The position numbers were made by a program, and so were the translations under genes. Shown in pieces: positions 7,818 to 16,467 of a stretch of 23,920 nucleotides of DNA; position 1 is the first letter of the stretch, and each line of letters starts with the position of its first letter. The notes under the pieces were generated by a model, which saw only the letters and a program-made list of their open reading frames with translations, searched no databases and was not told the DNA's origin. Source of the DNA: Halanaerobium sp051746665 (GTDB taxonomy: Bacteria; Bacillota; Halanaerobiia; Halanaerobiales; Halanaerobiaceae); the NCBI GenBank assembly GCA_051746665.1, contig JBNJFG010000031.1:1-23920 (forward strand). Reading direction: 5' to 3'.

Positions 7818-9410
7818 TTATACAATCAAGTTAAGCTTCCCCTTAGAAAAGGCTGCTCTATTAATTATTTCCTGTTGTCTCATTATCAGCTCATCACTAT
7901 TTAAACTATCATCTGTAACATTTCTCTGAACATAATACTGTCCCTGAAAAAACTGACGCTGTTCATATTCCTGATTTTGACCAGTTTCTCCATCACTGAA
8001 AGCTGAATTTTGGTCATTAAAATCAAAGGCATTCTGCTGTTCAACCTGTTTGGGTGCATTTTTAGCAGTTTCAATTTTAAACTGCTCAATATTGATTCCC
8101 TGCTTTAGCAGATCAGTCTTGATTTCCTGCATGCTGTTTTCAAGTTGAGACTGTACAAATTTACTTTCTACAATCATTTTAGCATCAATTTTACCTTGAT
8201 CAAGATTAAGTTTGACCTCAATCTTACCTAGTGAATCAGGTTTTAGCTCCAGATTCATTTCATTTTTAGCAGCTGAAAATTCTCCTCTAAATTTCTGTAC
8301 AAATTGATCTTTAACAGGAAGATTCTGCTTTAATTCAGAGTTAGTGTTTAAGTCAAAAACATTCTCTCCACTGTTAGTTTCTAAGCCAGCATTTAAAAAT
8401 GATTCTGTGCCGAAGAAATTTAAATTAGAATCTTTGCCATCTGTTGATGACTGACCCTGTATTAATTTCGCTAATCCTTCCAGATTTAATTCAGCTGAAT
8501 CCTGACTGCTCATGGAATTAAAGAATTTTAGTTCTTGATTATTTTTCCCTTCGCTATCATTCGTAACTTGAGCAAGAACATTTTCTTTTAAATTTCCATT
8601 TTGCTCTAAATCAACCTGCTGGTTAAAGTCAGTCTTATCTGATTCGCTAAGATTAAAGTTTAAAAGCTCATTAACTGCAGTTGATTTATCTGCATTCAAA
8701 GGCTTTCCATCAACAACTTGAGCTGTTTTTTCTTTTAATGGTTTCAAATCACTTTTATTTTCAGCAGTTACAACTTCTGCAGCGCCTTCATTAAAAGATT
8801 GATTTTCGGATAATTGAGTGCCACTGCTTTCAATTTCTTTTAATAAATTAATTAATGAAGTTAATTCAGTTTTTTGATTCAGATCGATTTCAGATTCTGA
8901 TAAAAGAGTCTCTAAATTAGAAATCAGTTCTTTTAAAGAACCTTCATTCAGCTTGGAAAGCTCAATATCAGCAGCTGAAATATTTTGACCTTCCACTGCC
9001 TTAAGTTTGCTTGTTGATAATCCAGCTTCGTTTAAAACAGCTTCTAATTTCTGCTGATCTTCACTACTTAGATTCAATTGACTTAACTGCACAAAAATAT
9101 TTTCTGTCATTTCTTTCAGTTTATCTTTATCAACTTTTTTCAAATCTTTATCACTTTTATCCAGCTCGACCTCAGCCAGCTTATCTTTTTTATTTTCTGG
9201 CTTTTGCTCTTTTCTCAGATTTTTAGATTTATCTTTTCGGTTTTCATTCTTTGAAGCAGAACGAGATTTTTCATTTCTCTTATTTTGTAAAGCTTTCATT
9301 TTTTCTGCAAATGACTGCTCACCTTTTACTGCTTGATAAGAATTGTTTTTAGAGCTTTCTTTAGCCGGAGCTTTAAAATGATATTGATTTAAACTAACAC
9401 CTTTATTCAA
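7818..9410 (-). CDS. fliK: Flagellar hook-length control protein FliK
   Basis: FliK measures hook length and switches export specificity from hook to filament. The protein has 530 residues. A very polar Lys/Glu/Asn/Ser-rich N-terminal and central region (the secreted ruler) precedes a C-terminal Flg_hook domain at about residues 385-460, with LELKPDSLGKIEVKLNLDQG and LKQGINIEQFKIE. The start is the TTG at 9410, which has AAAGGGGGTGAG just upstream. The frame stays open to a TTG at 9428, inside that ribosome binding site, so the longer form is unlikely. The N-terminal sequence is poorly conserved; identity rests on the C-terminal domain and position before flgD. Confidence 0.9.
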   Translation of the reverse strand: MNKGVSLNQYHFKAPAKESSKNNSYQAVKGEQSFAEKMKALQNKRNEKSRSASKNENRKDKSKNLRKEQKPENKKDKLAEVELDKSDKDLKKVDKDKLKEMTENIFVQLSQLNLSSEDQQKLEAVLNEAGLSTSKLKAVEGQNISAADIELSKLNEGSLKELISNLETLLSESEIDLNQKTELTSLINLLKEIESSGTQLSENQSFNEGAAEVVTAENKSDLKPLKEKTAQVVDGKPLNADKSTAVNELLNFNLSESDKTDFNQQVDLEQNGNLKENVLAQVTNDSEGKNNQELKFFNSMSSQDSAELNLEGLAKLIQGQSSTDGKDSNLNFFGTESFLNAGLETNSGENVFDLNTNSELKQNLPVKDQFVQKFRGEFSAAKNEMNLELKPDSLGKIEVKLNLDQGKIDAKMIVESKFVQSQLENSMQEIKTDLLKQGINIEQFKIETAKNAPKQVEQQNAFDFNDQNSAFSDGETGQNQEYEQRQFFQGQYYVQRNVTDDSLNSDELIMRQQEIINRAAFSKGKLNLIV

Positions 9411-9448
9411 TTTCTCACCCCCTTTCAATGATTTTTTTATTCACTTAT

Positions 9449-9982
9449 TTATTGACTAAGAAGACTAAAAAGTTCAGCAGCTCTTTCCTGTGATAAAGAT
9501 TCGAGTATAGCTGCCGCCTGGTCTTCTTTAAGCCTTGATAAAATTTCTAAAGCTAGATCCTGATCCATCTGCATTATTACAGCTGCTGCAGCATCGGAAT
9601 CCATACTGCGATAGATGTCAGCAATTTTTTCAAGCTTAGCTTCTCTATTTTCTTTGCTGTCAGCTAATTGATTATAATCATTTTGAATTTCAGCCATTAC
9701 TGCTTTTTGATCTTCAATTTGACTTTCAAGATTTTCTATTTCTTTTTTTAGTTCAGCAATTTCTGTATCTTTAGTATCAATCGTATTCTGCAGCTCTTTA
9801 TTTTCATTTTCCAGCTCAACTAATTCTGCCCGACTGACAAGATAATTATTTACAACCGGGATTCTGCTGGCTAAATTATATAAAGCTGCTTTAACATCAA
9901 TTACATCGAGGGCATCGAGCGACCAGCTCAGCATAGAAAAAAGTACTAAAAATAATATTAAAAAATATATAAATTTTTTCAT
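9449..9982 (-). CDS. Membrane-anchored coiled-coil protein with MgtE_N-like domain (YlxF/MotE-like)
   Basis: The 177-residue protein has three parts. An N-terminal membrane segment or uncleaved signal lies at residues 4-22 (FIYFLILFLVLFSMLSWSL). A long coiled coil follows (about 50-115, LENENKELQNTIDTKDTEIA and heptads after it). The C-terminal domain resembles the MgtE N-terminal/FliG-like helical repeat (ADIYRSMDSDAAAAVIMQMD, then LEILSRLKEDQAAAILESL). Its place between fliJ and fliK is that of Bacillus ylxF. Rhizobial MotE, with a similar layout, acts as a periplasmic chaperone for a motor protein. A motor or stator role is therefore plausible but inferred. A weak GGTGG overlapping the fliJ stop serves as ribosome binding site. 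Confidence 0.75.
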   Translation of the reverse strand: MKKFIYFLILFLVLFSMLSWSLDALDVIDVKAALYNLASRIPVVNNYLVSRAELVELENENKELQNTIDTKDTEIAELKKEIENLESQIEDQKAVMAEIQNDYNQLADSKENREAKLEKIADIYRSMDSDAAAAVIMQMDQDLALEILSRLKEDQAAAILESLSQERAAELFSLLSQ

Positions 9983-9987
9983 TGGTT

Positions 9988-10422
9988 TTATCTACCACCT
10001 GTAGTGTAGTGTATTCCTAATTCATCAAGTTCTTTTTGTTCTGATGCTAAAAATTCTTTGATGAATTTTGCACTTGCTTTTTCTTTTAATTTTTCTAGGG
10101 TTTTTCTTTCTTTTTTCTTTTCCATCAGATATTGAAACTGTTTTTCAACTGCCTCAGCCTTTTCTTTTTTCTGCTGCTCAATCTCTAATTTTAGAGATCT
10201 TAATTTTTTTAAGTAGTTTCTAAGCTCAATATGAGAATTAATATTTTCAGCATTATTTCTTAAATCAGCAAAAACTTCTTCTTTTTCAAGCTCAAGTTCT
10301 TGCAGCTGATTATTAATTTCTCTCAGTTCTTTTTTTAAATTAAGATAATTATTTTCTGCCTGTTCTTCTTCTTTATTTCGCAGAGATAAAATCTTGTCAA
10401 ATTTAAATTTATATTTGGCCAT
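9988..10422 (-). CDS. fliJ: Flagellar export chaperone/stalk protein FliJ
   Basis: FliJ is the coiled-coil stalk of the export ATPase ring and escorts substrates to the gate. The 144-residue protein is almost wholly helical and charged. It begins with the family start KYKFKFDKILSLRNKEEEQA and continues as a coiled coil to about residue 125. FliJ sequences are weakly conserved, so the call relies on the 'F.l..iL.lr...E' opening, size, helical content and position directly after fliI. The ATG has AGGGTGA upstream, inside the end of fliI. The gap to fliI is 10 bp. Confidence 0.88.
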   Translation of the reverse strand: MAKYKFKFDKILSLRNKEEEQAENNYLNLKKELREINNQLQELELEKEEVFADLRNNAENINSHIELRNYLKKLRSLKLEIEQQKKEKAEAVEKQFQYLMEKKKERKTLEKLKEKASAKFIKEFLASEQKELDELGIHYTTGGR

Positions 10423-10432
10423 CTAATTCACC

Positions 10433-11740
10433 CTATCCTAAGGCAATATTTTTTAGACGTTTGACAGTATCCTGATAATTTGCTTTTTCTTCTATCCCCT
10501 GTCTTAAAAAAGCATTGATCTCATCAATTTTTTCTATCGCTTTGTCAACCTCTGAATTTGAACCTTTCTCATAAGCACCAATATTGATTAAATCCTCAGA
10601 TTGATTGTAAGTGGCCAGCCACTGCTGTATCTTTTCAGATGCTTTTAGATGATCTTTTTCTACCAGGTCATTCATAATTCTACTCACACTGCTCAAGACA
10701 TCAACTGCAGGATAATGACCTGATTCAGCAAGTTCTCTAGAAAGTGAAATATGGCCATCAAGTATACCACGAACTGTATCAGAAACTGGTTCGTTAAAGT
10801 CATCACCTTCTACTAAAACTGTGTAAAGAGCTGTAATAGAACCAACATCATTAGTTCCTGTTCTTTCGAGCAGCTTGGGAAGTTCTGCAAATACAGAAGG
10901 TGGATAACCTCTTGTAGCAGGTGGTTCGCCAATTGCCAGCCCAACTTCTCTTAAGGCCATTGCAACTCTGGTAACTGAATCCATCATCAGCAGTACATCT
11001 TCACTTTGATCTCTAAAATGTTCGGCAATTGCAGTAGCAATATTAGCAGCTTTAACCCTGAGTAATGCCGGTTGATCAGAAGTAGCAACTACCACAATCG
11101 ATCTTTTCAGGCCTTCTTCACCGAGATCTTTTTCAATAAAATCTCTAACTTCACGCCCTCTTTCTCCAACCAGAGCAATCACATTAATGTCAGCATTAGT
11201 ATTTCTGGCTGCCATTCCAAGCAGTGTAGATTTACCAACACCACTACCAGCAAAAATACCAAGTCTTTGACCTTTACCACAGGTTAAAAAACCATCAATA
11301 CATCTCACTCCTAAAGAAAGAGGCTCTTTAATTCTCTCCCTGCTTAAGGGATTAGGTGGACGCCTATTTACTTCGACTGCTGTACCACTGTTTATGTTAC
11401 CTCCATTAAGAATGTTTCCACTACCATCTATTATTTTCCCTAAAAGATGTTCTCCAACTTTAATTTTTAGTTTTTCACCTGTAGCAATAACTTTCGCACC
11501 AGGTTTTATACCTTCCATCTCACCGATAGGCATCATTAAGATCTTATTATCATCAAAACCAACAACCTCAGCCTGAATATCACCTTTGCCACCTTTAATT
11601 AGACAAAGTTCGCCAATTGAGGCCTGAGGGCCAATTGATTCGATAACCAGACCAATAACTCGGTTAATATGGCCAAAGTTGCGTGTTGTGTCCATCTTAT
11701 TAAGTTTTGCTTCGAGCTTATCTAACTGCAGATCAAACAT
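10433..11740 (-). CDS. fliI: Flagellar export ATPase FliI
   Basis: FliI is the F1-beta-like hexameric ATPase that primes substrates for flagellar export. In the 435-residue protein the Walker A motif AGSGVGKST lies at about residues 164-172. VGERGREVRDFIE and a Walker B-type VLLMMDSVTRVAMALRE follow, and the ATRGYPPSVFAELPKLLERT segment, here in part (GEPPATRGYPPS), is typical of the type III ATPases. The ATG at 11740 is chosen over an upstream in-frame TTG (11749) because GAGGTTGAGG precedes it. It overlaps the fliH stop by 8 bp. Confidence 0.98.
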   Translation of the reverse strand: MFDLQLDKLEAKLNKMDTTRNFGHINRVIGLVIESIGPQASIGELCLIKGGKGDIQAEVVGFDDNKILMMPIGEMEGIKPGAKVIATGEKLKIKVGEHLLGKIIDGSGNILNGGNINSGTAVEVNRRPPNPLSRERIKEPLSLGVRCIDGFLTCGKGQRLGIFAGSGVGKSTLLGMAARNTNADINVIALVGERGREVRDFIEKDLGEEGLKRSIVVVATSDQPALLRVKAANIATAIAEHFRDQSEDVLLMMDSVTRVAMALREVGLAIGEPPATRGYPPSVFAELPKLLERTGTNDVGSITALYTVLVEGDDFNEPVSDTVRGILDGHISLSRELAESGHYPAVDVLSSVSRIMNDLVEKDHLKASEKIQQWLATYNQSEDLINIGAYEKGSNSEVDKAIEKIDEINAFLRQGIEEKANYQDTVKRLKNIALG

Positions 11741-12530
11741 TAGCCTCAACCTCTTTTAATAGTTCTTCTTTTATTAATTCAATTTTATGAGCTATACTGC
11801 CTTCTTTACCGCCAAGATTAGATTCGACAATACAGTCACCTTTTCTCAGGTCACAGTCAGCTTTAAATTCAAGATTTTTTTCTTTTAATCGAGAATAGAG
11901 ATTATTGTTTTCTAGATAAGGCATTAGATCTGGATTAATTCTGACGATTATATTTTTGTGGCTCTCATCAATCTCTGATAAAATATCACTGATTATATTA
12001 TTAATAATTTCGGGCTGCTGTTCCAGCTTTACATCTATAATTATACTCGCGATTTTAACTGATAATCTAACTATATCTTTTTTAACTCCAATTTTTTGTC
12101 TGCTCAGTTCTTCCTGAAAAGATTCTGCAGTTAAAAGCAGTTCTTCTAAAGCTTTATCTGTTTTTTTCTGAGCTTCTTTAAATGCTTCGGCCTCTGCTTC
12201 ATTTTTAATTTTAGAAAAAATTTCCTCTTTTTCGGCTTCGATTTTATTTTTTTCTTTTTCAGCAGCTTTTATTATTTCAGCAGCTTTGTGTTCAGCCTTA
12301 GCAATAATTAGATCAGCCTCTTTTTCGGCTTTTTCTCTTTCAATAATTAAATGTGCTTTTTTAGAACTATCTGAACTATAATTTTGTTTTTTGTTTTTTT
12401 TATTATTTCCAGCTGCAAATTGACCTGTTTTTTTTGATTCTTCTTTTAAAGATTTTATAGAAAGGGTATTATTATTATTTTTTACTTTGTATTTACCAAT
12501 TACTTGAGAAGCCTTAATAATTTTAGACAA
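11733..12530 (-). CDS. fliH: Flagellar assembly protein FliH
   Basis: FliH is the peripheral stalk that regulates FliI and links it to the C-ring. The 265-residue protein has a polar Asn/Lys-rich N-terminus. A long Ala/Glu/Lys coiled coil follows (about 65-125, including IIKAAEKEKNKIEAEKEE), then the C-terminal FliH/V-ATPase E-like domain (VKIASIIIDVKLEQQPEI, then VRINPDLMPYLEN and CDLRKGDCIVESNLGG). The start is TTG: GAGGGTGA lies 5 nt upstream, and no ATG or GTG alternative is nearby. It overlaps the fliG stop by 8 bp. Sequence similarity within FliH is low, but the C-terminal motif and order are clear. Confidence 0.92.
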   Translation of the reverse strand: MSKIIKASQVIGKYKVKNNNNTLSIKSLKEESKKTGQFAAGNNKKNKKQNYSSDSSKKAHLIIEREKAEKEADLIIAKAEHKAAEIIKAAEKEKNKIEAEKEEIFSKIKNEAEAEAFKEAQKKTDKALEELLLTAESFQEELSRQKIGVKKDIVRLSVKIASIIIDVKLEQQPEIINNIISDILSEIDESHKNIIVRINPDLMPYLENNNLYSRLKEKNLEFKADCDLRKGDCIVESNLGGKEGSIAHKIELIKEELLKEVEANV

Positions 12531-13527
12531 TTACTTCACCCTCCCCACCACGGGCAATTACAATTTCTCCACTTTCTTCTAATTCTCTAATAATATTAAC
12601 AATTCTTTGCTGAGCATCTTCCACCTCTCTAATTCGGACAGGACCCATAAATTCCATATCTTCTTCCAGCATTTCTGCGGCTCTTTGTGACATATTACCT
12701 TTAATGATATTTTCAACTTCTTCACTGGCAGTTTTCAAAGCAAGAGCTAAATCATGTGTTTCTACCTGACGCAGCACCAGCTGCACTGCTCTATCAGTAA
12801 GAAGTACTGTATCTTCAAAGACAAACATTCTCTTTTTAATTTCTTCAACTAGTTCTGGGTCATCTTCTTCTAATTTATCAAGAATATTTTTTTCAGTTCC
12901 TCGATCAACTTGATTTAAAACATCAACTATAGCCTGAATACCTCCCGCACTAGCATATTCATTACTTGCTACAGCTGATAATTTTTTCTCCAGCACTGCT
13001 TCTACTTCTTTAATTATTTCAGGTGAGATTCTATCCATAACCGCAATTCTTTTTGCAACCTTGCTTTGAACATCTGTTGGCAGCATAGATAAAACCTGTG
13101 AAGCCTGCTCAGCATTAACATAAGCCAAAATCAAGGCAATGGTTTGTGGATGCTCACCCTGAATAAAATTTAAGAGCTGGGATGGATCAGATTTGCGGAT
13201 AGAATCAAATGGCCTTACCTGTAGAGTTGCAGTCAGACGGTTAATAATTCTTTTGGTTTTATCAGGCCCAAATGATTTTTCTAAAATCTTTTTAGCATAA
13301 TTAATACCACCAGAATTAATATAGTCATTTGCCTGCTGCAGTTGTATAAATTCCTGCTGAATTTGTTTTTTTAAGCCGGGATCTATTTTATTTTGATTGG
13401 CAATTTCAAGAGTCAGTTTTTCAACCTCTTCATCATCTAAATGTTTAAAGACATCAGAAGAAACTTCTGGCCCCAGAGAAATCAGTAAAATTGCCGCTTT
13501 TTCTTTACCTGTAAGTTCATCTCTCAT
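12523..13527 (-). CDS. fliG: Flagellar motor switch protein FliG
   Basis: FliG is the rotor subunit that contacts MotA and joins the C-ring to the MS-ring. The 334 residues are full length. The N-terminal FliF-binding domain begins LTGKEKAAILLISLGPEVSS. The middle domain has the family motif GEHPQTIALILAY. The C-terminal torque domain contains FEDTVLLTDRAVQLVLRQVE and the ring motif MGPVRIREVEDAQQRIVNII. The ATG has AAAGGAAA upstream. It follows fliF by 18 bp. Confidence 0.98.
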   Translation of the reverse strand: MRDELTGKEKAAILLISLGPEVSSDVFKHLDDEEVEKLTLEIANQNKIDPGLKKQIQQEFIQLQQANDYINSGGINYAKKILEKSFGPDKTKRIINRLTATLQVRPFDSIRKSDPSQLLNFIQGEHPQTIALILAYVNAEQASQVLSMLPTDVQSKVAKRIAVMDRISPEIIKEVEAVLEKKLSAVASNEYASAGGIQAIVDVLNQVDRGTEKNILDKLEEDDPELVEEIKKRMFVFEDTVLLTDRAVQLVLRQVETHDLALALKTASEEVENIIKGNMSQRAAEMLEEDMEFMGPVRIREVEDAQQRIVNIIRELEESGEIVIARGGEGEVIV

Positions 13528-13545
13528 AAGAATTTCCTTTCAATT

Positions 13546-15087
13546 TTATTCATCCATTAGCCAACTGCGTAATAACTTTGCAGCATTTTCTGGATCTGAA
13601 TGAATCATTTGTTCTAATTCGCGTTTCATATGAGCATCTTTTTTCTGCTCCTGGTTTGGCTCAAATAGAGACATTTCCTCTTCATCATCTTCAACTGATA
13701 AATCAATGTTTCCACCTGTTGCCACCTGGCCCTGCCGGCGTCTGTATAAATAAATAATTAACGCTGCACTAACAATTAAAACAAAAATGATTAAAGCAGC
13801 GTAGATATACATTCTACGTCTTTCTTCAGCTGCAATATTTTCTCTTGCGGCCTGAGCTTCTTCTTGTAGTGAATTATCAAAATTTATTGCAGTAACATTT
13901 AGCAAATCTCCACGTTCCTGATCATAACCAATAGCAGCTGCAACAGCTGATCTGATTTGAGCAATTGTCTCTTCATCAGTAGATTGGTCGACCATTACTG
14001 AAACAGAAAGTCTTTCAACATTACCGGGAGCGTATATATGCTGTTCAATTCTTTCATTTATTTCATAATTAGTTATTCTATTTTCATTTTCATAGCTCGA
14101 ACTTTCATTATTTCCTTCAGCCTGATACTGCGGTATATTAGCGTCAGTCCCCGGGACTCCACCAGCCCCCTGAGAACCTTCCTGGCTTTCACTACTAATT
14201 TCCTCACTTCTTACAATTCCATTTTCATCTACAACCGGGGTATATGTTTTGCTTTCCGCCTGTCTTTGATCAAAATTTAAATTAGCATAAATTTCTACAG
14301 CAAAGTTATTAGGTCCTAAAACTCTGCTTAAAAGTGAACTTAGATCATTTTTCAGTGATTGCTCAAATTCTTTTTGAAGAACAAAATTCTGGGGATCAAT
14401 TCCCTGATTAAGATCAGAATTATTATTAGAAAGCAGATTACCATTTGTATCTACAATTGTAACCTCAGACAAGGGAAGATTTTGAACTCCACTCGAAACA
14501 AGATTCCGAATAGCTTCAATCTGGTTCTGGTTCATTCTAAAACCGGGTTCAAGTTCTACCAGCACTGATGCTGTTGCAGATTTTTCTTCAGAAAGAAAGA
14601 GGCTTTCCTGGGGTGGTGTTATCTGTACTTTTGAATAACTAATACCTGATATAGACTGAACTGAGCGCCCTAATTCTCCTCCAAGCGCTCTATAATAATT
14701 AACTTTTCTTTCAAATTCTGTTGTTCCAAAATCACTTTCATCGAAAATTTCAAAGCCGACTATTCCCTGATCAGGTAAACCATCAGCAGCTAAATCGAGC
14801 CGAAGTTTGTAAATTTCAGATTCTGGCACTAAAATAGTATTGCCCTGGCCTCCCAATTTGTAGTCGACATTATTTTCGTCCAACTGGGCAGCTATTGCAG
14901 CTGAATCAGAGGTGCTTAAATCAGCATAAAGCGGCTGATAGTTAACAGAACTTCCACTAAAAATTAAATAAGCAAAAGCTAAGGACATTAAAACTGTCAG
15001 CACAATAATTAAGAGCTGAGTCTTTTTATTTAGTTTTTCCCATAAAGTGCTGAGTTCTTCCTTATACTTTGCAAACATCTCTGCCAT
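13546..15087 (-). CDS. fliF: Flagellar MS-ring protein FliF
   Basis: FliF forms the membrane-supramembrane ring that is the base of the motor. The 513-residue protein has two membrane segments (about 24-46, LLIIVLTVLMSLAFAYLIF, and about 428-450, YIYAALIIFVLIVSAALIIY). Between them lie ring-building motifs with PLYADLSTSDSAAIAAQLDE, DLAADGLPDQGIVGFEIFDE, and YYRALGGELGRSV. The cytoplasmic C-terminus (MKRELEQMIHSDPENAAKLL, then RSWLMDE) is the FliG-binding peptide. The periplasmic domain contains a Gly/Ser/Glu-rich insertion, as is common. The ATG has AAAGAGGTTT upstream. Confidence 0.98.
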   Translation of the reverse strand: MAEMFAKYKEELSTLWEKLNKKTQLLIIVLTVLMSLAFAYLIFSGSSVNYQPLYADLSTSDSAAIAAQLDENNVDYKLGGQGNTILVPESEIYKLRLDLAADGLPDQGIVGFEIFDESDFGTTEFERKVNYYRALGGELGRSVQSISGISYSKVQITPPQESLFLSEEKSATASVLVELEPGFRMNQNQIEAIRNLVSSGVQNLPLSEVTIVDTNGNLLSNNNSDLNQGIDPQNFVLQKEFEQSLKNDLSSLLSRVLGPNNFAVEIYANLNFDQRQAESKTYTPVVDENGIVRSEEISSESQEGSQGAGGVPGTDANIPQYQAEGNNESSSYENENRITNYEINERIEQHIYAPGNVERLSVSVMVDQSTDEETIAQIRSAVAAAIGYDQERGDLLNVTAINFDNSLQEEAQAARENIAAEERRRMYIYAALIIFVLIVSAALIIYLYRRRQGQVATGGNIDLSVEDDEEEMSLFEPNQEQKKDAHMKRELEQMIHSDPENAAKLLRSWLMDE

Positions 15088-15172
15088 TATAAAACCTCTT
15101 TCTGCATTATTACTTACTAAAATTAATTTTTAAAATAAGTCAAAAATTAAAATGAATTAAAAATTTATTAAA

Positions 15173-15472
15173 TTAAACCTGCAGCCTCATAATTTCCTTA
15201 TAGGCATCAATTGCTTTTGACTGTACTGCTGTAGTTAAGTTAACTGCTATTTTGGCTTTTTCAGCTGAGATCATAACTTGATGAATATTATCTGTTTTAC
15301 CAACAGCAAAATCAGCAGTCATCTTTTGCGAATCTTTCTGCAATTGATTGACCTCTTTTAATTTGTCATTAAAATATTTGGAAAAATTTTCTTTGTTAGG
15401 CTCTTCTATCTCTTCAGAACCTTGATCAAGTTTAAAATTACTAGCTATATTGATCGGATTAATATTTATCAT
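15173..15472 (-). CDS. fliE: Flagellar hook-basal body protein FliE
   Basis: FliE joins the MS-ring and export gate to the rod. The 99-residue size is typical. The conserved C-terminal half is clear: KTDNIHQVMISAEKAKIAVN, then AVQSKAIDAYKEIMRLQV. The ATG has GAGGTGAG 4 nt upstream. fliE follows flgC by 20 bp and is separated from fliF by 85 bp of very AT-rich DNA. That spacer holds an AT-only inverted repeat (TTAATTTTT/AAAAATTAA) but no convincing promoter or terminator. Confidence 0.96.
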   Translation of the reverse strand: MININPINIASNFKLDQGSEEIEEPNKENFSKYFNDKLKEVNQLQKDSQKMTADFAVGKTDNIHQVMISAEKAKIAVNLTTAVQSKAIDAYKEIMRLQV

Positions 15473-15492
15473 TTTCTCACCTCGTTTTAAGC

Positions 15493-15921
15493 TTAGGTAC
15501 TAATATTTAGGGCACTATTGGCCATACTCTTATAATTTGAAATTGCCTGAACATTCGCTTCATAACTTCGGCTGGCATCAATCATATTTACCATTTCGGT
15601 CATTACGCTGACATTTGGCAGCTCCAGATATCCATTCTCATCTGCATCTGGATGGTCAGGACGGTATTCCAACTTAAAGGGGGAAGGATCTTCTTCAATT
15701 GAACTTACTTCAACACCTGCATTTGCTCCGCTATTTTGGCCGGAGTTCAAACTCTCAAATTCCTGAGAAAATCTTTCTCTGAACACAGCGACTTTTCTGC
15801 GGTAAGTGTTTCCATCTTCATCACGAGTGGTTTCTGAATTAGCTATATTTCCCGAAATAAGGTCCATTCTCAATCTCTGCGCTGTTAATCCAGAAGCACT
15901 TATATCAATTCCCTTAAACAT
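15493..15921 (-). CDS. flgC: Flagellar proximal rod protein FlgC
   Basis: FlgC is a proximal rod subunit. The 142-residue protein has the N-terminal rod motif (FKGIDISASGLTAQRLRMDL, then ISGNIANSETTRDEDGN). The C-terminal motif is SVMTEMVNMIDASRSYEANV, then QAISNYKSMANSAL. Length and motifs match the family. The ATG has GGGAGGT upstream, overlapping the end of flgB; the gap between stop and start is 2 bp. Confidence 0.97.
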   Translation of the reverse strand: MFKGIDISASGLTAQRLRMDLISGNIANSETTRDEDGNTYRRKVAVFRERFSQEFESLNSGQNSGANAGVEVSSIEEDPSPFKLEYRPDHPDADENGYLELPNVSVMTEMVNMIDASRSYEANVQAISNYKSMANSALNIST

Positions 15922-15923
15922 TT

Positions 15924-16325
15924 TTATTTACCTCCCTGACTAATAACCTGATTTAAAGTCGAAAAATGACCTGCCGCACGACGGGTCATTACATTATAAT
16001 ATATACTGTTTTTAGCCATTTCCGCCATTTCAAAATCAATATCTACGTTATTTTGATCATTCCGGTAGCTTTTATCATTATTTGAAACAGCAGTGTTTTG
16101 ATTAGAATATTCCTTGCGAAAGGGAATATGTTTTTGGGTGGTAGTACTTAAGGAAATGTTTTTATTTTGATCAGCATTGATTTGTTGATTGAGCATTGAT
16201 TTAAAATTACTATCCTGCCTTTTATAGTTAGGTGTCCCAATATTTGCTAAATTATTAGAAATTAATTCTCCTCTTTTGACTGCACCATCTAAAGCACCAC
16301 TAATAATTGATAAATAGTTATTCAC
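15924..16325 (-). CDS. flgB: Flagellar proximal rod protein FlgB
   Basis: FlgB is the proximal rod subunit and the first gene of the structural block. The 133-residue protein has the rod motif LISNNLANIGTPNYKRQDSN in the N-terminal third and, at the C-terminus, DIDFEMAEMAKNSIYYNVMT. The start is GTG 16325, with AGGAGGTG 5 nt upstream; this gives the family N-terminus. The frame is open another 43 codons to 16454, but that stretch covers the riboswitch expression platform and terminator and looks nothing like FlgB. Expression is probably gated by the upstream c-di-GMP riboswitch. Confidence 0.96.
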   Translation of the reverse strand: MNNYLSIISGALDGAVKRGELISNNLANIGTPNYKRQDSNFKSMLNQQINADQNKNISLSTTTQKHIPFRKEYSNQNTAVSNNDKSYRNDQNNVDIDFEMAEMAKNSIYYNVMTRRAAGHFSTLNQVISQGGK

Positions 16326-16349
16326 TCTGCCACCTCCTGAATTGAAATT

Positions 16350-16386
16350 TAAATATAAAAATGGGCCTTTAGATTGACTAAAGACC
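16350..16386 (-). terminator. Intrinsic terminator in the flgB leader (riboswitch expression platform)
   Basis: On the transcribed strand GGTCTTTAG TCAAT CTAAAGGCC forms a 9-bp stem (one G-U) with a 5-base loop (16364-16386), followed by the T-rich run CATTTTTATATTT. It lies between the riboswitch aptamer and the flgB ribosome binding site, where a transcriptional expression platform is expected. Confidence 0.75.
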
Positions 16387-16467
16387 GCATGACAACTCAT
16401 TAAAAAAATATTGCATGAAATTATGTAGTAGTTTTCTACTATCTTTAAGACCAATATTATTTTTAAT

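Noticed and set aside
15088..15172. AT-rich spacer between fliE and fliF with inverted repeat TTAATTTTT/AAAAATTAA and a TTGACT
   Set aside because: The repeat is A/T only and no T-tract terminator or good -10 follows at the right distance; such patterns are expected by chance in DNA this AT-rich.
16326..16454. 43-codon upstream extension of flgB
   Set aside because: It reads through the riboswitch platform and terminator, has Cys/Phe-rich non-family sequence, and the GTG at 16325 has an AGGAGGTG site.
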